Source of the DNA: Austropuccinia psidii
Taxonomy: Eukaryota; Basidiomycota; Pucciniomycetes; Pucciniales; Sphaerophragmiaceae
Direction of reading: 5' to 3'
DNA: 64,000 nucleotides
Assembly: GCA_023105745.1 (NCBI GenBank)
Contig: JALGQZ010000003.1
Span: 76,358,696 to 76,422,695, forward strand
Part shown: positions 11,618 through 22,850 of the stretch, in pieces
Position numbering within the stretch: position 1 is the first letter of the stretch
How the letters are laid out: each line of letters opens with the position of its first letter
The notes under the pieces: model-generated
What the model was told of the DNA's origin: nothing
Seen by the model: only the letters and a program-made list of their open reading frames with translations
Databases searched by the model: none
Translations under genes and position numbers: made by a program

Positions 11618-12384
11618 ATGCCTCTTAAGCGTCTTGGTTTTTTACTCGCAACAGTTTTCTTGTTGCATGCCGTCTTCGCGGAAACAAACTCCGAGTTGCA
11701 AGAGTCAGAGATATCGCGTGCATCCGATCGCTCAGCGCACGCCAATATTGTTGGAAAAGGAATCACAGGAACAGTGCAATTCTCAGCAGTTTCAGGCCAG
11801 AATTACGTCCTGGTCGAAATTGAACTGACTGGCTTAAAAAGCTGCACGAGCTATCCGTACCACAGTATGTTTTCGACTTCTCCCTGTTATGACATCCTTC
11901 TCTCAACATGTTTCTTTTAGTTCATCAACAGGCCATCACGGCCGGCAACTGTACCACGGCACTTGGACACTTTAACCCCCGAGGCGTTACAGCAAAGAAG
12001 TGCGATTTTCACAATCCCCAGAACTGCGAGGCCGGGGTGAGAATACATTCGTTGTTCTTTTTTTGAGAAATCTTTTTCTTACCCTGTCACTAATCCTCTT
12101 GGTGTCGTGAAGGATCTGTCGGGAAAGTTTGGAAACCTCACAGGAGGAACTACGAAACTGAGATATTACGAGCCTTTTATAAAGCTTTCGCCGTCTGAAC
12201 GAGGCATCATTAACCGCAGTATTGTGATCCATTCCCCGGATCTTCAGAGGCTCGCCTGTGGTGAGTCACCCATTAAAGAGATCCTGCCATGGAGACATAA
12301 CTGAACTCTACTTTTTTCCTTCCAGGCACAATTGTGGCTGGAAAAGCCAAAGTCACTCTAGAAAGAAGCCACTCCCATTGTTAA
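11618..12384 (+). CDS. Secreted copper-only superoxide dismutase-like protein (SOD5-type), 4 exons
   Basis: Exons are 11618-11864, 11921-12036, 12113-12260 and 12326-12384. Introns are 56, 76 and 65 bases, all GT-AG with phases consistent, giving 189 residues. Residues 1-21 form a signal peptide (KRLGFLLATVFLLHAVFA). The Cu/Zn-SOD fold signature is clear: copper ligands H82 and H84 (YHIH), H99 (GHFNP) and H161 (RSIVIH), plus GDLSGKFGNL (D122) and RLACG (R167, C170). Only a few residues separate H161 from RLACG, so the electrostatic loop is missing. The zinc site is incomplete (C118/E119 where the third His is expected). These traits match the known fungal Cu-only extracellular SODs, which convert superoxide to peroxide outside the cell. 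A role against plant oxidative burst is inference. No GPI signal is seen. The stop is TAA. Confidence 0.85.
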
Positions 12385-12883
12385 AAGCAAAATATGAGTA
12401 TTTGACATGATTAACGTAACACAAGTCAAAATCGACAAAGTCTTTATCTGCGCAGTGAAGGTTTTAATTCATTTTCATATCTTCACCCCTAATTTTGTAA
12501 AATTCCAACATGGCCCACGGGTGGCTTTCTAAAATACTGGTACATGCGCATCGCTGACTTCAAGGCCAAAATGCTTTGCTGGCTCAGTCTACCTGATGAA
12601 CCACATTTGTACGCAGGCAAATTCCGCCGTGCTTTAACACCATAATTGGTCTTCGAACCTAGTTTTCTTTTCCAAGAAATACTTCTTTCAATATACCTTC
12701 CCATTTCTTGTTCAAAACATCACTTTACTATCATCTTTCCGAAATTGTCACACATATTTTGATTTTGCAATTTTTTGAGCCTCTAAATTTGGGGGTTCAA
12801 CTTCAAGAATATGACCTCTTTTCTGTGTGAATTAGAGAAGCACCATTGTTTTCACTCAAAGAGAAGGTTTTCCTCTATTTTTA
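12385..12883. other. Intergenic region downstream of the SOD-like gene
   Basis: No gene is supported. The minus-strand frame at 12489-12704 has no recognisable features. The 3' untranslated region and terminator of the SOD gene should be here. Confidence 0.5.
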
Positions 12884-13288
12884 GGGGATGCACTCTTGAA
12901 CAAACTCCAAACTCAACTCCCGCCCACACTGTCACTGAGTGGTGAAAAACTGCCTGACTATTGGGCGGACAAGGGGATTCATCGTTTTAAGGTTTTTTCA
13001 TTTATTATTTTTGCAGCCCCTGGGGTCAGATCATTCAAAGGAAAACAACCAGCAGATTTTTTCTCTCATGTCAATGCTGTACTAAATAAATTCAACACTG
13101 CTGAAATAGAATCCAAGCCCAAAGTCAGTGGATCCAGGATCCTCTCATCTGGAGAAATCAAATTCTATGTTTTTCCTAAGACATTAGTGAAATGGCCCAT
13201 GGATCACAGAGCCCTGTGGGCTAAATATGCAGACCAACACCTTGATGCAAAGCCGGTATGTTTCCCAGGACTCTTCCATGGTGTCTAA
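12884..13288 (+). pseudogene. LINE (non-LTR retrotransposon) ORF1-like fragment
   Basis: An open frame reads LLNKLQTQLPPTLSLSGE, then GKQPADFFSHVNAVLNKF, KVSGSRILSSGEIKFYVFP and ALWAKYADQHLDAKP. The pattern of a short helix followed by a strand-rich G-x-I-K-F-x-V-F segment and a W-x-x-x-A-D-x-H-L motif resembles the RNA-binding part of rust LINE ORF1 proteins that I recall. A GT-AG pair near 12990-13017 would give an intron too short to be likely. No reverse transcriptase follows, so this is a fragment or a domesticated piece. Confidence 0.45.
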
Positions 13289-13879
13289 ACCAATCTTCTG
13301 AAAGTGTTAGACAAACTAAGAGACATTTTCTCACTGCAATAAACACCTAAATATAAAAATTAGCCATAATATACATCAAACAACTAAAATCTCTGTCTAG
13401 ACTTCTTGGATAACTACAATGTTGAATGATGATAGTTTACTGTATGTAAGAACAAAGAAGTTGTAATACAGAGCTCACCAAGCTTATCAGTTATTAGCTA
13501 TATTAAATATAAGCTCAAATATCTTACTTATGTATCAATAGTACACACTACACAGCTTGATTAGTAATCAGCTAATTATGAAAATATTGGAGCATTTCTA
13601 AAATCTCAAACAATTTAGATAGTCCCAAAACTAAGATATTAATCTGTAAGAGAGTGCTCATCAATGCAATTCTTATTCCTGTGCTCTTAAGCTGTCAAGG
13701 CCTTTTATAAGCACACCATATGCTGTCAGATTTAAGATGATAATAATAGCAAAAATCTGTTATTATTTTTATCCATATTAACCTCATTTCTACTCCCTAA
13801 GAGTGCGACAACCATGAGTTGTTAAATCTCATATTAATATAATCATAATTAAACTCTGCAACTGGCACTTGCTAGTGGT
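13289..13879. other. AT-rich intergenic stretch, nothing recognised
   Basis: There is no open frame of interest, and no LTR or repeat match was seen by eye. It sits between the LINE-like fragment and the simple repeat. Confidence 0.4.
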
Positions 13880-13927
13880 GTGTGTGTGTGTGTGTGTGTT
13901 TTTTTTGGGGGGGGGGGGGGGGGGGGG
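13880..13927. repeat. Simple repeat: (GT)n, T-run, poly-G
   Basis: About ten GT units are followed by eight T and about twenty consecutive G. This marks the boundary with decayed LTR sequence that starts near 13943. The long G-run may be of uncertain length for sequencing reasons. Confidence 0.9.
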
Positions 13928-14469
13928 CTCAGTGGTGGTCGTTTACTTATTGCACTATGAATGTCCTTATGTAATTAAAGAATAAGATAAAAAATTATTA
14001 TAATAATAAATAAGTATTATAATTATGGCATAAAATATTTCTATTATTAAATAAATAAAGTAATATAATAAAAATAAATATATTAATATTTAATAATTGA
14101 TATATTTATGGCCCTTTATTATTTTTACAAACAAAAATAAAGGCGTGAAAAATTGTTTTTTAAGAATAAAAAACAATTTATAAAAATAACATTACCAATA
14201 TGAATGTTATATATTTATTAATAAAAGAATTATTTAAGTAATAATAAAGTTAAAATTATTATAAAGAATGAAAATAAACTACTTTTGACACTGAATATAA
14301 TAATTCTGGATAAATTTACAACCAAACATGTAAATACAACTTACTTAAATTTTATTTACAATAAAAATTAGATGACATTACAAATATTCTTATTTTTCTG
14401 TGGAATTAAAGATTTTGGAGATAATTTAACAGAAAAAACAAGATATGGAATGAATAATGTCAAAGGTGG

Positions 14470-16392
14470 TGTAAGATGTGACTATGAAACTGATGATAAT
14501 ATTACTATTAATCAACAGTACTATGTCTGTTCTTATGAAATATAATAATAAAGTATTATTATAACCACAATTAAATAATTAAAAAATTATTTCTTTCACG
14601 TGTTAAACACTACTAGTGATTTTAACAGTGAGCAAGTAATTGTCTACAAGAATCAATTACAAGAAGAATTTAATAATAAAAACTTCTTTATTAAAATAAT
14701 AAAATTATTTTAATATATAATTATCTTTTGCAAGAATAATTATAAAGATAATTCTTGAAGAAAACTATTACTAGAGAAAAACTTTAAGAATTAAGAATAA
14801 ATGACTCACTAATACTCCAAAGAACTTATTGATAGGTAAGAGTAGAGAAATTTGACGTGGAATTGTGGATTTAAGGGATCAAAAGGATTTATAACAGTAT
14901 TACAACAAAATATAGTTGGATTCTATGATTTCACGTCTTTCTGGATGATTTTGAAAGATTTAAAACACTTAAGAATAGCTTTAACTAATACTTACTTGTT
15001 GGTAATAATGATTTAATAAATTGATAAGATGATGATACGGAAAAAACAGCAAGAATAGGCTTCTTTTAAGTCAACAACAGCTCACAGAGGCGTGCCATGG
15101 AGCAAACTGAAAAACCAGTGAGTGAGAAAACAATAAACCCTTTTGGATTAATGATTGCATCATCTGTTGTCACGTAAGATTATCATAATTACTTAATTGA
15201 TGCTTTTACGTGACTACCAACCCCAATATGGTTAAGAATAAAAGGAGTAACATCTGTAAATATTCTTTTATTCTAAAATAATCATTGATTTCTCAAAGTT
15301 ATCAATGTTATTGCCAATTTCATCACAGGTTGTAATTACTGTGAATTTTAGAAGATTCAGTGTTTCACGTAGAATGGTCAAAAATGGACTGTAAGTAAAA
15401 CTCTTAATTTTACTAGTAAAACCATAATTCTTTTTGGTTGTACCATAGATAATACAGTTCTTCATTGGTCCTGAAGGTTTCAGGAAGATTCATTAAGAAT
15501 TGTATTTTTAATGAAGTTTTGAAGTTTTTACCTCATTTCTACGTAGAATTGCAAATAGCAGTATTTTGCTGGTTGCTATGAGGTAAATCAATGAATATGG
15601 ATCCCAAAAGGGTTTAATTACTCTTTTAGGGTCTATTCATGGAAATTCATCAAGAATTGACGTGGTTACAGGAGCCTAAGTAGCTTATTACCTCCTTGGC
15701 ACGTCAAAATAGCAGGTTATTTGCTATTTTTCTTATGATTACAGTAGGTGTAACTTGGTAACCAAGTTCCCAAAGAGTTTTAGTTTACCAATTGGGCCAA
15801 GATGAGCCATGGATCCATGCTCTGGAGCTATCCATGCCTCTGAGGCCTCAGAAGTTGGGTACCCTGGCTCCCTTTGATGTCTTTTGTCCCCCTTGCCTAA
15901 TTTTTACGTCAAAATAGTAATTTAAGCTTAAAGTGAGATATCCACTATGGGTGTACCAAAAGTCTATGTAAGAATACCATAATATTAAGTGCTCAAAATA
16001 TGCATAACACTATTCTTAGTGTATATGTAACATGGGATTTCTCACTTTCCCATTATTTTGGCTAAAAATCAAGAAAAACAAAAATTTTCACGGATCTTTT
16101 ATGTGGTATTAATGATGTGGTATTGAAGTATTTTCCATTTTACCACCTTAAATACTTAAATTGAGCTTATTCACTCTATGGAGCTACCCTAGGTGAATTT
16201 CTGTGTAGAATCCAAATCTGGCCTTAAATCCATGGATTTACTTACTCAATAAAAAGTTATTCATCTTTTCTGAAATTGAAAATGATGAATTTTGGATATA
16301 TGCATGACTTATGAGTTATGCATAATTCAAAATTTCTTTTTTAAGATAATTGTGGCCTTCTTGGGTATGTAAAATATACCTCAAGGCTCACA
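14470..16392 (-). repeat. Solo LTR (family D, related to C) with target-site duplication GGTGG
   Basis: The left end TGTAAGATGTGACTATGAAAC and the right end ATACCTCAAGGCTCACA resemble the family C LTR ends (TGTAAGG..., ...GGCTCACA) on the minus strand. The interior is different sequence. It is flanked by perfect 5-base direct repeats GGTGG at 14465-14469 and 16393-16397. Removing it restores the family C LTR host sequence. No internal coding region remains, so it is a solo LTR from LTR-LTR recombination. Confidence 0.8.
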
Positions 16393-17114
16393 GGTGGTGA
16401 TTATAATAAAGATTATCTTTGGTATTTACTAATATAATAGAGTTATATACAAAGAATAAAGAAATTACCTTTGATTTACTAATTGTATTGCTTTTGAAGC
16501 ATCTGAGGGGGAAATGGAGGTAAAAAGAGATCTATAGATACTAAAGAACTCCCTCCTAGAGTCCAGAAGGCTTCTAGTATATGTGTAGTGATGGTACCCA
16601 CTGTAACTGATAAGTAGCTTAAGGTTTAGTGTCAGCCGGTGACTCAAAGCCAGAGCACAAGCATGAGAGCCAGATACCATAGACCAATGGTAGAGCAAAA
16701 TACCACCAAAAGATGCAGCTGAGCCAAACAAGCTCAGGAGTTATCAAAAGAAATAGGAAACTTGCCTGTTTCCAAATATAAAAGTCCCATCATAATAGGA
16801 AAAGAAACAAAAAAGTCATTCCTGCTCAAAGAAGTGGCTGAGCATAAACATTAATTTTCACCTATCATCTGAAATCCAGAGGAAGAGGCTTAACCCCAGC
16901 AAATGAGTATTAAAATTACAGCTCCCATTAAAGGATAATCAATGGTACTAGCCAAACTGAGCTAGCATCAAAACTACAAAATCTAAGGCCAAGATAGCAT
17001 CAAATAAGGGTGCATAAAATATTCACCACCCATGTAACTTCTAAATTTTCGTGTGAGATACCTAAAGTGGGGTCATTTTGGAAAGAAAACACTCATAAAA
17101 CAAGCAGAGGTATA

Positions 17115-17603
17115 ACAAGACACATGTGGAACCATACTTCAAAGAAGGGACCAGGTGTAAGTGTTTACACTCAACTTCAATAATCTCAAGGGACCAAAGA
17201 AAATGAGAGAATCATTTGTGGGACCCTTCACTATCATTAAGCTGATAGGGAAAATGCAGTAGAGCTTAGACTCACAGAAGAATTCTCCAGGAAACACCAA
17301 TTATAACCAACAAGTCTAGTCAAACCATACTTCCAGACAGGAGAGGACAAGTTCCCCTGCAGGAAGAAGACTTCCACTCCACCAGACATAGTGCAAATGG
17401 AATACTCCCCTGGCCCAATTAAAGAGATCATCAAGGTCAGGAAGATTAGACTGAATGGTAAAGACCAAAGACAATATTTGGTAATATTTGAAAACCAGAC
17501 AGCATACAAAGACAAATGGTTGGCAGAAGATGCCATACCAGATGGAAACCCTCATCTGAGGAGATTCACTGCCTCTAGGAGAACTGAAAATTCTCATCAA
17601 TGA
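17115..17603 (+). pseudogene. Integrase C-terminus and chromodomain remnant (family A)
   Basis: Reading across frames gives a GPFTIIKLIGKNAVE-like integrase C-terminal barrel, a TTSLVKPYFQTGED-like linker, and a chromodomain-like end in the clean frame 17391-17603 (EIIKVRKIRLNGKDQRQYLVIF, then KDKWLAEDAIP; listed as landmarks). Chromodomains in this Ty3 lineage guide integration to heterochromatin. It supplies the part missing from the first family A copy. A polypurine tract (TTTTTGGAGAGTGGGTA) precedes the next LTR. Confidence 0.75.
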
Positions 17604-17626
17604 TGAGCCTTTTTGGAGAGTGGGTA

Positions 17627-19040
17627 TGTCATCCTGTGACTCAAAACCAGAGCACAAGCATGACAGCCAAAATACCATAAACAAATGGTAAAGCTAAGAT
17701 ACCACTAAAACATGGAGCTGAGACAAACAAGCTCAAAATATATAAAAAGAAAGAGGAAACTTGCCTGTTTCCCAATATAAAATTCCCATCATCATAGGAC
17801 AAAGAATAACAAAGTTGTTCCTGCTCAAAGAAGTTGCTGAGCATAAACCTTAATTTTCACCTATCATCTGAAATCCAGAGGAAGAGGCTTAACCCTAGCA
17901 AACTTGTATTCAAATTGAATATTTAGGTCAGGGCTATCCAATGGTACTAGCCAAACTGAGCTAACACCAAAACTATAGAAGTGATGGCCAAAATAAGGTC
18001 AAATAAGGGTCAATGAAATATTGAACTCTCATCTAAATTCTAAAGTTTCAGTGTGAGATACTTAAAGTGGAGTCTTTCGGAAAAGAGAACAATCAGGGCT
18101 ATCTGATGGTGCCATTCATTTCGCCATATCTCATCTAGAACAAAAGTTATGGGGCAAACAAGTTCCATACAGATTTTGAGAAAATCATATATCTGGATAA
18201 CAAAAATTGTACACGTCATAACTTTGCCATATTAAATGCTACCCATACAAAATGAGGTAAAAGCGTGTAGATCTCATCCAGGGATTCACAACAAACCACC
18301 TTTGAGCTCAATATCTCAAAAACTGACTAATCTATAGCAGCGTTAAGGTTAAAATCTCACAGGTTGACCAATAAACCTTTACTGTGGGATACTATCACAT
18401 AAAGATGATTATAAGGGTTCAAATAGACAAAGAAGCTTGTTTATAATACAATACCTCATATTTCATTCAATACTGGGGTCCCATAAAGGTCCTGTACAGC
18501 TTTCTATGCCTCATACACATCAGAAGAGGGCTGTGTGGTCCCAGATGAAAATTTTCACCCTGTATTGGGGAAAACTTCCCAGATGTGGTTTCAAAGCCAC
18601 ATATGAGCCCAATACAGAGCATGAAGGCCTTGTGTAAGCCAAAATCTAGTACTCTGAAGTTAAAAAGGTTCAATTCCTCTATATAGATGGTCTAGAGGAC
18701 CTTTCCACCCCATTTGAGGATAAAAGGAGGCCTTTTCTCTACCAGAAAAGGAATCCCCATCCTGATCTTGAATTCCTAAGTATTACAACTGTCCAAAACA
18801 GTTATACTTTTGGAGAATAATCAGATATAGCTTTATTAGTTTATTGTAGCTCTTATCATAATAACCCAACTGGTAAGACAGCACCCATGGCTTTCCACAG
18901 CACTCACCACCACTATTCCTCAAAGTAAAGCCCTTAAATGACCAATTAAAAACCCTTTTTATCTTGATTAATCAATGTCACAGTCAGATTTAAAGCTGTA
19001 AATTCATCTATTACCACATCATAATAGCCTTAGCCTGACA
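17627..19040 (+). repeat. 3' LTR of family A remnant (about 1.41 kb)
   Basis: It starts TGTCATCCTGTGACTC and ends TTAGCCTGACA. It matches the reverse complement of 6825-8254 throughout, for example AGAGCACAAGCATGACAGCC. The LTR start follows a purine tract. Short frames inside (18437-18637 and others) are LTR sequence. Confidence 0.8.
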
Positions 19041-19998
19041 TTTGATGATGATTACTTCACAATTAAACCATCTTATCTCATTATTATGCCATTATTTAGA
19101 GTTCTCACTCTAACTCTGAGTTTGCTGACATCAGAGGGTTGGAAGAAGACTCAAATTCACTTATTTTGTCATTTTAATCATAATAAATTATTATTTACCA
19201 ATTTATCACTTATATGACTGTTAAACCTGGATTAAGATTACAGTGAGTGATCATAAATGATCAATTTTAAGCTTAAACTTTGATCATTAATAATGTTTAG
19301 GCTATACATGCTTAAGCCAATTGGAGAGTGGATTCTGATATCTTAACATATAATAATCAAACTCCCAAAAGCATTTTGTTATATCATAAAAACTCTATTT
19401 TTGATGACTTTTCTTGTAACTCATCTTTTCTGTCAAAATTCAATATTTTAAAATTCAAACCATGATTTAAAGGGGTTGTAAATTAAATATAATGACAAAG
19501 GAAACATAATTTTCCACATATTAGTTGGTGGATCCTAAACATATCCTTTTTTTAGGTTTGGAATCCTTTCACAACAAAGTGGTCAACAGCTATAGCAATT
19601 TTATTCAATAAACTCCTACAAACTATAACCCTGTTTATAACTTGTCAAGTGAAGCTTATATATCTATTAATAAATTACTTGAGTGGTAATTGCTATTTTT
19701 TACAACTTTCTATCATGTATATTTCAAGAGACATGAGCTAGAAACCATGAATATATGTGCTGATCATGCAAGTGCATATATTCAGGTTATTCCCTTAAGT
19801 ATTGACTTTTCAGACATGAAATGGGAATTCTATATGTGTATTTCTTCATGGGGAATCCAATGGTGCATTTTATTTTACATTTTGTTCAATTTTTCTAAGA
19901 TAAACAAGAATTTATGCCTTTTTATGGCATTTTTTCTTATTACACAGTAAGTATTTTCTTGACAGACATGACATAAAAATGTTATATGTATATATTAA

Positions 19999-21612
19999 TG
20001 TCAGGTTTGACTATGAAACAATAAGTAAATATCACTAATATTATAATTATTGTACTCTGAATGTCATTATGAAATTGAAAGAATAAGGTAAAAATAATTA
20101 TAATAATAAATATTTATTATAATTATGGCATAAAAATAATTATATTAAGAAATAAATATAATAATATAATTTATATTAAAAAATAATAATATAATAAATG
20201 AATATATCAATATTTGATAATTAATCTATTCAAAAGCACTTTATTATTGTTACCAACAAATAATAAAGGCGTAAAAAATTGTTCTTTATAATAAAAACCA
20301 ATTAATAACAATGATATTACTAATATTAAGGTTTTATATTAATATAAATACTATTTATATTAATGGAATAATTATTGCAAAGTAATAATATAGAGAAATT
20401 ATTATGATAAGATGAAATAACCTACTTTGAACACCTAAAATAATAATTTTGAAAGATATTTTACACCAAATAATGTAAATAAAACCTATTTAAATTGTAT
20501 TTACTAAGAAAATAAAAGATATTACAAATAATTTTAAATTTTCCATGGAAATGAGATTTTTAAGAGAAATATAACAAAAAAATTAAACAATTGAATTAAT
20601 AACGTCACAATTGATGATTGTAATAAATATGAACTTTGGTCTATGATAATATGAAATATTCATATATATAGAATAAATATTTTACCTTTTGATTTAATAT
20701 TTTATTGTTTTTGATGTGTCTAAGGGGGAAATAGATTAAAAAGAGCTCTATTTATAGTAAATTCCTCTTTCCTAGAGTCCAACAGGATTCTAGTAGACGT
20801 GTACTGCTGGTATGCAATGGAATTGATCAGTATTTTAAGGTTTAGTGATGATTACATCATAACCAAACCATATTATCTCATAATTATGCCATCATTTAGA
20901 GTTATCACTATAGCTCTAAATTCAATTACATCATACGCTTGGAAGAAACCTAAAATTTGTGGATTTTATTAGTTTTAATACTAAACTAATAGTATTCATC
21001 AATTTCATCACTTATATGATTGTTAAACTTAATTTAAGATTACAGTGAGTGATCATAAATGATCAACTTAAAGTTTAAACTTTGATCATTAATACCTTTC
21101 AATTCATACACGCTACAGCCATTCAGAAAGTAAATACTGATAGCTTGGCAGGTCTTCATTAAGCTTCCAAGAGCATTTCATTACATCATGAAAACTATAT
21201 TTTTGATGATTTTTCTTGTAAGTCATTTTTTCTGTCAGAATTTACTATTTTAAACTTCAAACCATGATTTCAGGGGGTTTTACAATGAATATTAAGATAA
21301 AGAATACATTATTCTTTATGTATGAACCAGTAGAGCCTGAATATTCACTTTAATTTAAGTTTGGACCACTTTCACAACAAAGTGGTTAACAGCTCTAGCA
21401 ATTTTGTTCAATAAACCCTTACAAGTTAAAACCATGTTAATAACTTGTCAAATAAAGTTTATATCTGTACTCTTAAAGTAATTACTTGTAATTTGTTTTT
21501 CTTAGCTCGCTATCATGTATAGTTCAAGAGATATGAGCTAAACACCATGAATATATGCACTGATCATAAAAGTGCATATATTAAGGTTATTTCCTTAAAT
21601 ATTGAATTTAAA
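19999..21612 (-). repeat. Second decayed family C LTR, end-truncated
   Basis: It starts TGTCAGGTTTGACTATGAAAC, aligning with the LTR end at 39799. It continues through the same landmarks: CCTTTATTATT-like block, AGAGTCCAACAGG, TTGATGATTTTTCTTG, CACAACAAAGTGG. It fades after the TTCCTTAAATATTG block and lacks the terminal 200 bases. The open frames 19690-19950 and 21717-21995 nearby are chance. Confidence 0.65.
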
Positions 21613-22845
21613 ATGTAAGATGTGGATATGAAAATTTGATAAAATATCAAGTACCTTTCCTGTCCTCAAAATCTGTATAAGGTAAAATTATTTAAAAATA
21701 GTGAGAAATAGTATTTTTAAAGAGAAAACAAACCAATTTTATTGTTTTTCACTTGGTAAGTATAAAAAAATAATATGATAGAAATTTGGTTTCTTACCAA
21801 CAATAAATATTTATCCAAAAATACTCTACAAGAGATGTTCAAGGCTACAAAAGAAATTTCTTCAAGAGCAATTTCAATTGGAATTAATTGAGAAAAGAAC
21901 TGCAAGCAATTGCTTAAAGAAAATTCTTCAAAAAGATATTTAAAGAGAAAACACGCCCAAAAGTGACCAGAGTGAATTTGGAAACAAAGTGACAAAGTTA
22001 ACAGTGAAGAAAGATGCTTTAATTCACTTTTGCAGTTGTTCAGGGGTAAAAATGATTATAAGAGTTACAAACAATGACTATAATCATTTTATCACGTGGT
22101 GAAAAGGTTTAAAATAATATGAGAAGGGTGGTTGGAACCTTTTATTGATTGGTTTTAACAGTGCTTAAACTAATTATAAAAGGAAAAGATTCTAACATGA
22201 AGAGAAAAGTGGGGCAAAGAAGAAATTATTTTATAGCCATCAATTTTCTTACTCCAAAAGTGAAATTTACTCTTGTCAGTCGTGGAAAACACCCTGACAA
22301 CAGAAAACGGAATTATGGCATCATTCAACCCTGGTTTAGACCAAAAAAGGGCTGGTTTTAGCCATTTTTTACTTTTTGTTAGCCATTTTAGACCCTTAAA
22401 TCAGCCATTACTATAGTAATTCCTGGCCTAGAGCCTTCAAAACACGTCAGAATGAGTATAAGAGATGTAGAAACCAGTTAAAAAAATTTTTACTAAGATT
22501 GTTTTATCTTAAGGGTAGTTTTACCCTCTTGGAAACAGTTAAAACTACCCTGGTTGGTATCAAAACCTCATCATCAATTGAGTCACAGACCCTGTGACTC
22601 AATTCAAGGCCAAAAGTGATGAACGTTTGCATTGATTTTGACATCTCACGCCTGTCAGCATGGATTTTGGGGGTTTGGCTCCCCTTAGAGCTGGAGTTCC
22701 TTTCACCCCCAAATTTATTTTTTCCTTTAATTCCTCATCACATATTATACTTACAGCTTACATATGTAATTCAATTGAGTTTTACAGCACACTACTGTAA
22801 CAATTGACACCTCATATGTTAATCAAAGTTCACTTATGTAATACA
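21613..22845. other. AT-rich flank of the family C insertion, unclassified repeat-like DNA
   Basis: The first 20 bases (TGTAAGATGTGGATATGAAA) resemble the end of the family D solo LTR, but the rest could not be matched. No gene is supported. The short open frame at 22149-22361 has no visible domain. The sequence continues at 33522 on the far side of the family C insertion. Confidence 0.45.
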
Positions 22846-22850
22846 TGTGC

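Larger units (their letters stand above)
16630..19040 (+). mobile_element. Family A Ty3 remnant (partial LTR, pol 3' end, full LTR)
   Basis: A partial LTR (16630 to about 17100) begins TGTCAGCCGGTGACTC. A pol 3' remnant (17115-17603) and a full LTR (17627-19040, TGTCATCC to CCTGACA) follow. It lies within a family C LTR: flanks TTTAG (16625-16629) and TTTGA (19041-19045) look like a decayed 5-base duplication. The matching intact site at about 40636 reads AAGGTTTGAGGG. Most of the internal region has been deleted. Confidence 0.75.
13943..19998 (-). repeat. Decayed family C LTR, split by two later insertions
   Basis: Pieces 13943-14464, 16398-16629 and 19046-19998 align in order with the minus-strand family C LTR at 39830-41500. 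Landmarks are CTTATTGCACTATGAATGTCC, AGAGTCCAGAAGGCTTCTAG, and GAGTTCTCACTCTAACTCT with ACATCAGAGG. The gaps are filled by a solo LTR (14470-16392) and a family A remnant (16630-19040). Divergence from intact copies is large, so this is an old insertion. Confidence 0.7.

Noticed and set aside
12990..13017. Intron in the LINE-like fragment
   Set aside because: The GT-AG pair would make an intron of about 30 bases, shorter than any other in the window.
13900..13927. Poly-G run as a telomere or regulatory G-quadruplex
   Set aside because: A single homopolymer next to a GT repeat, without telomeric TTAGGG units; treated as a simple repeat.
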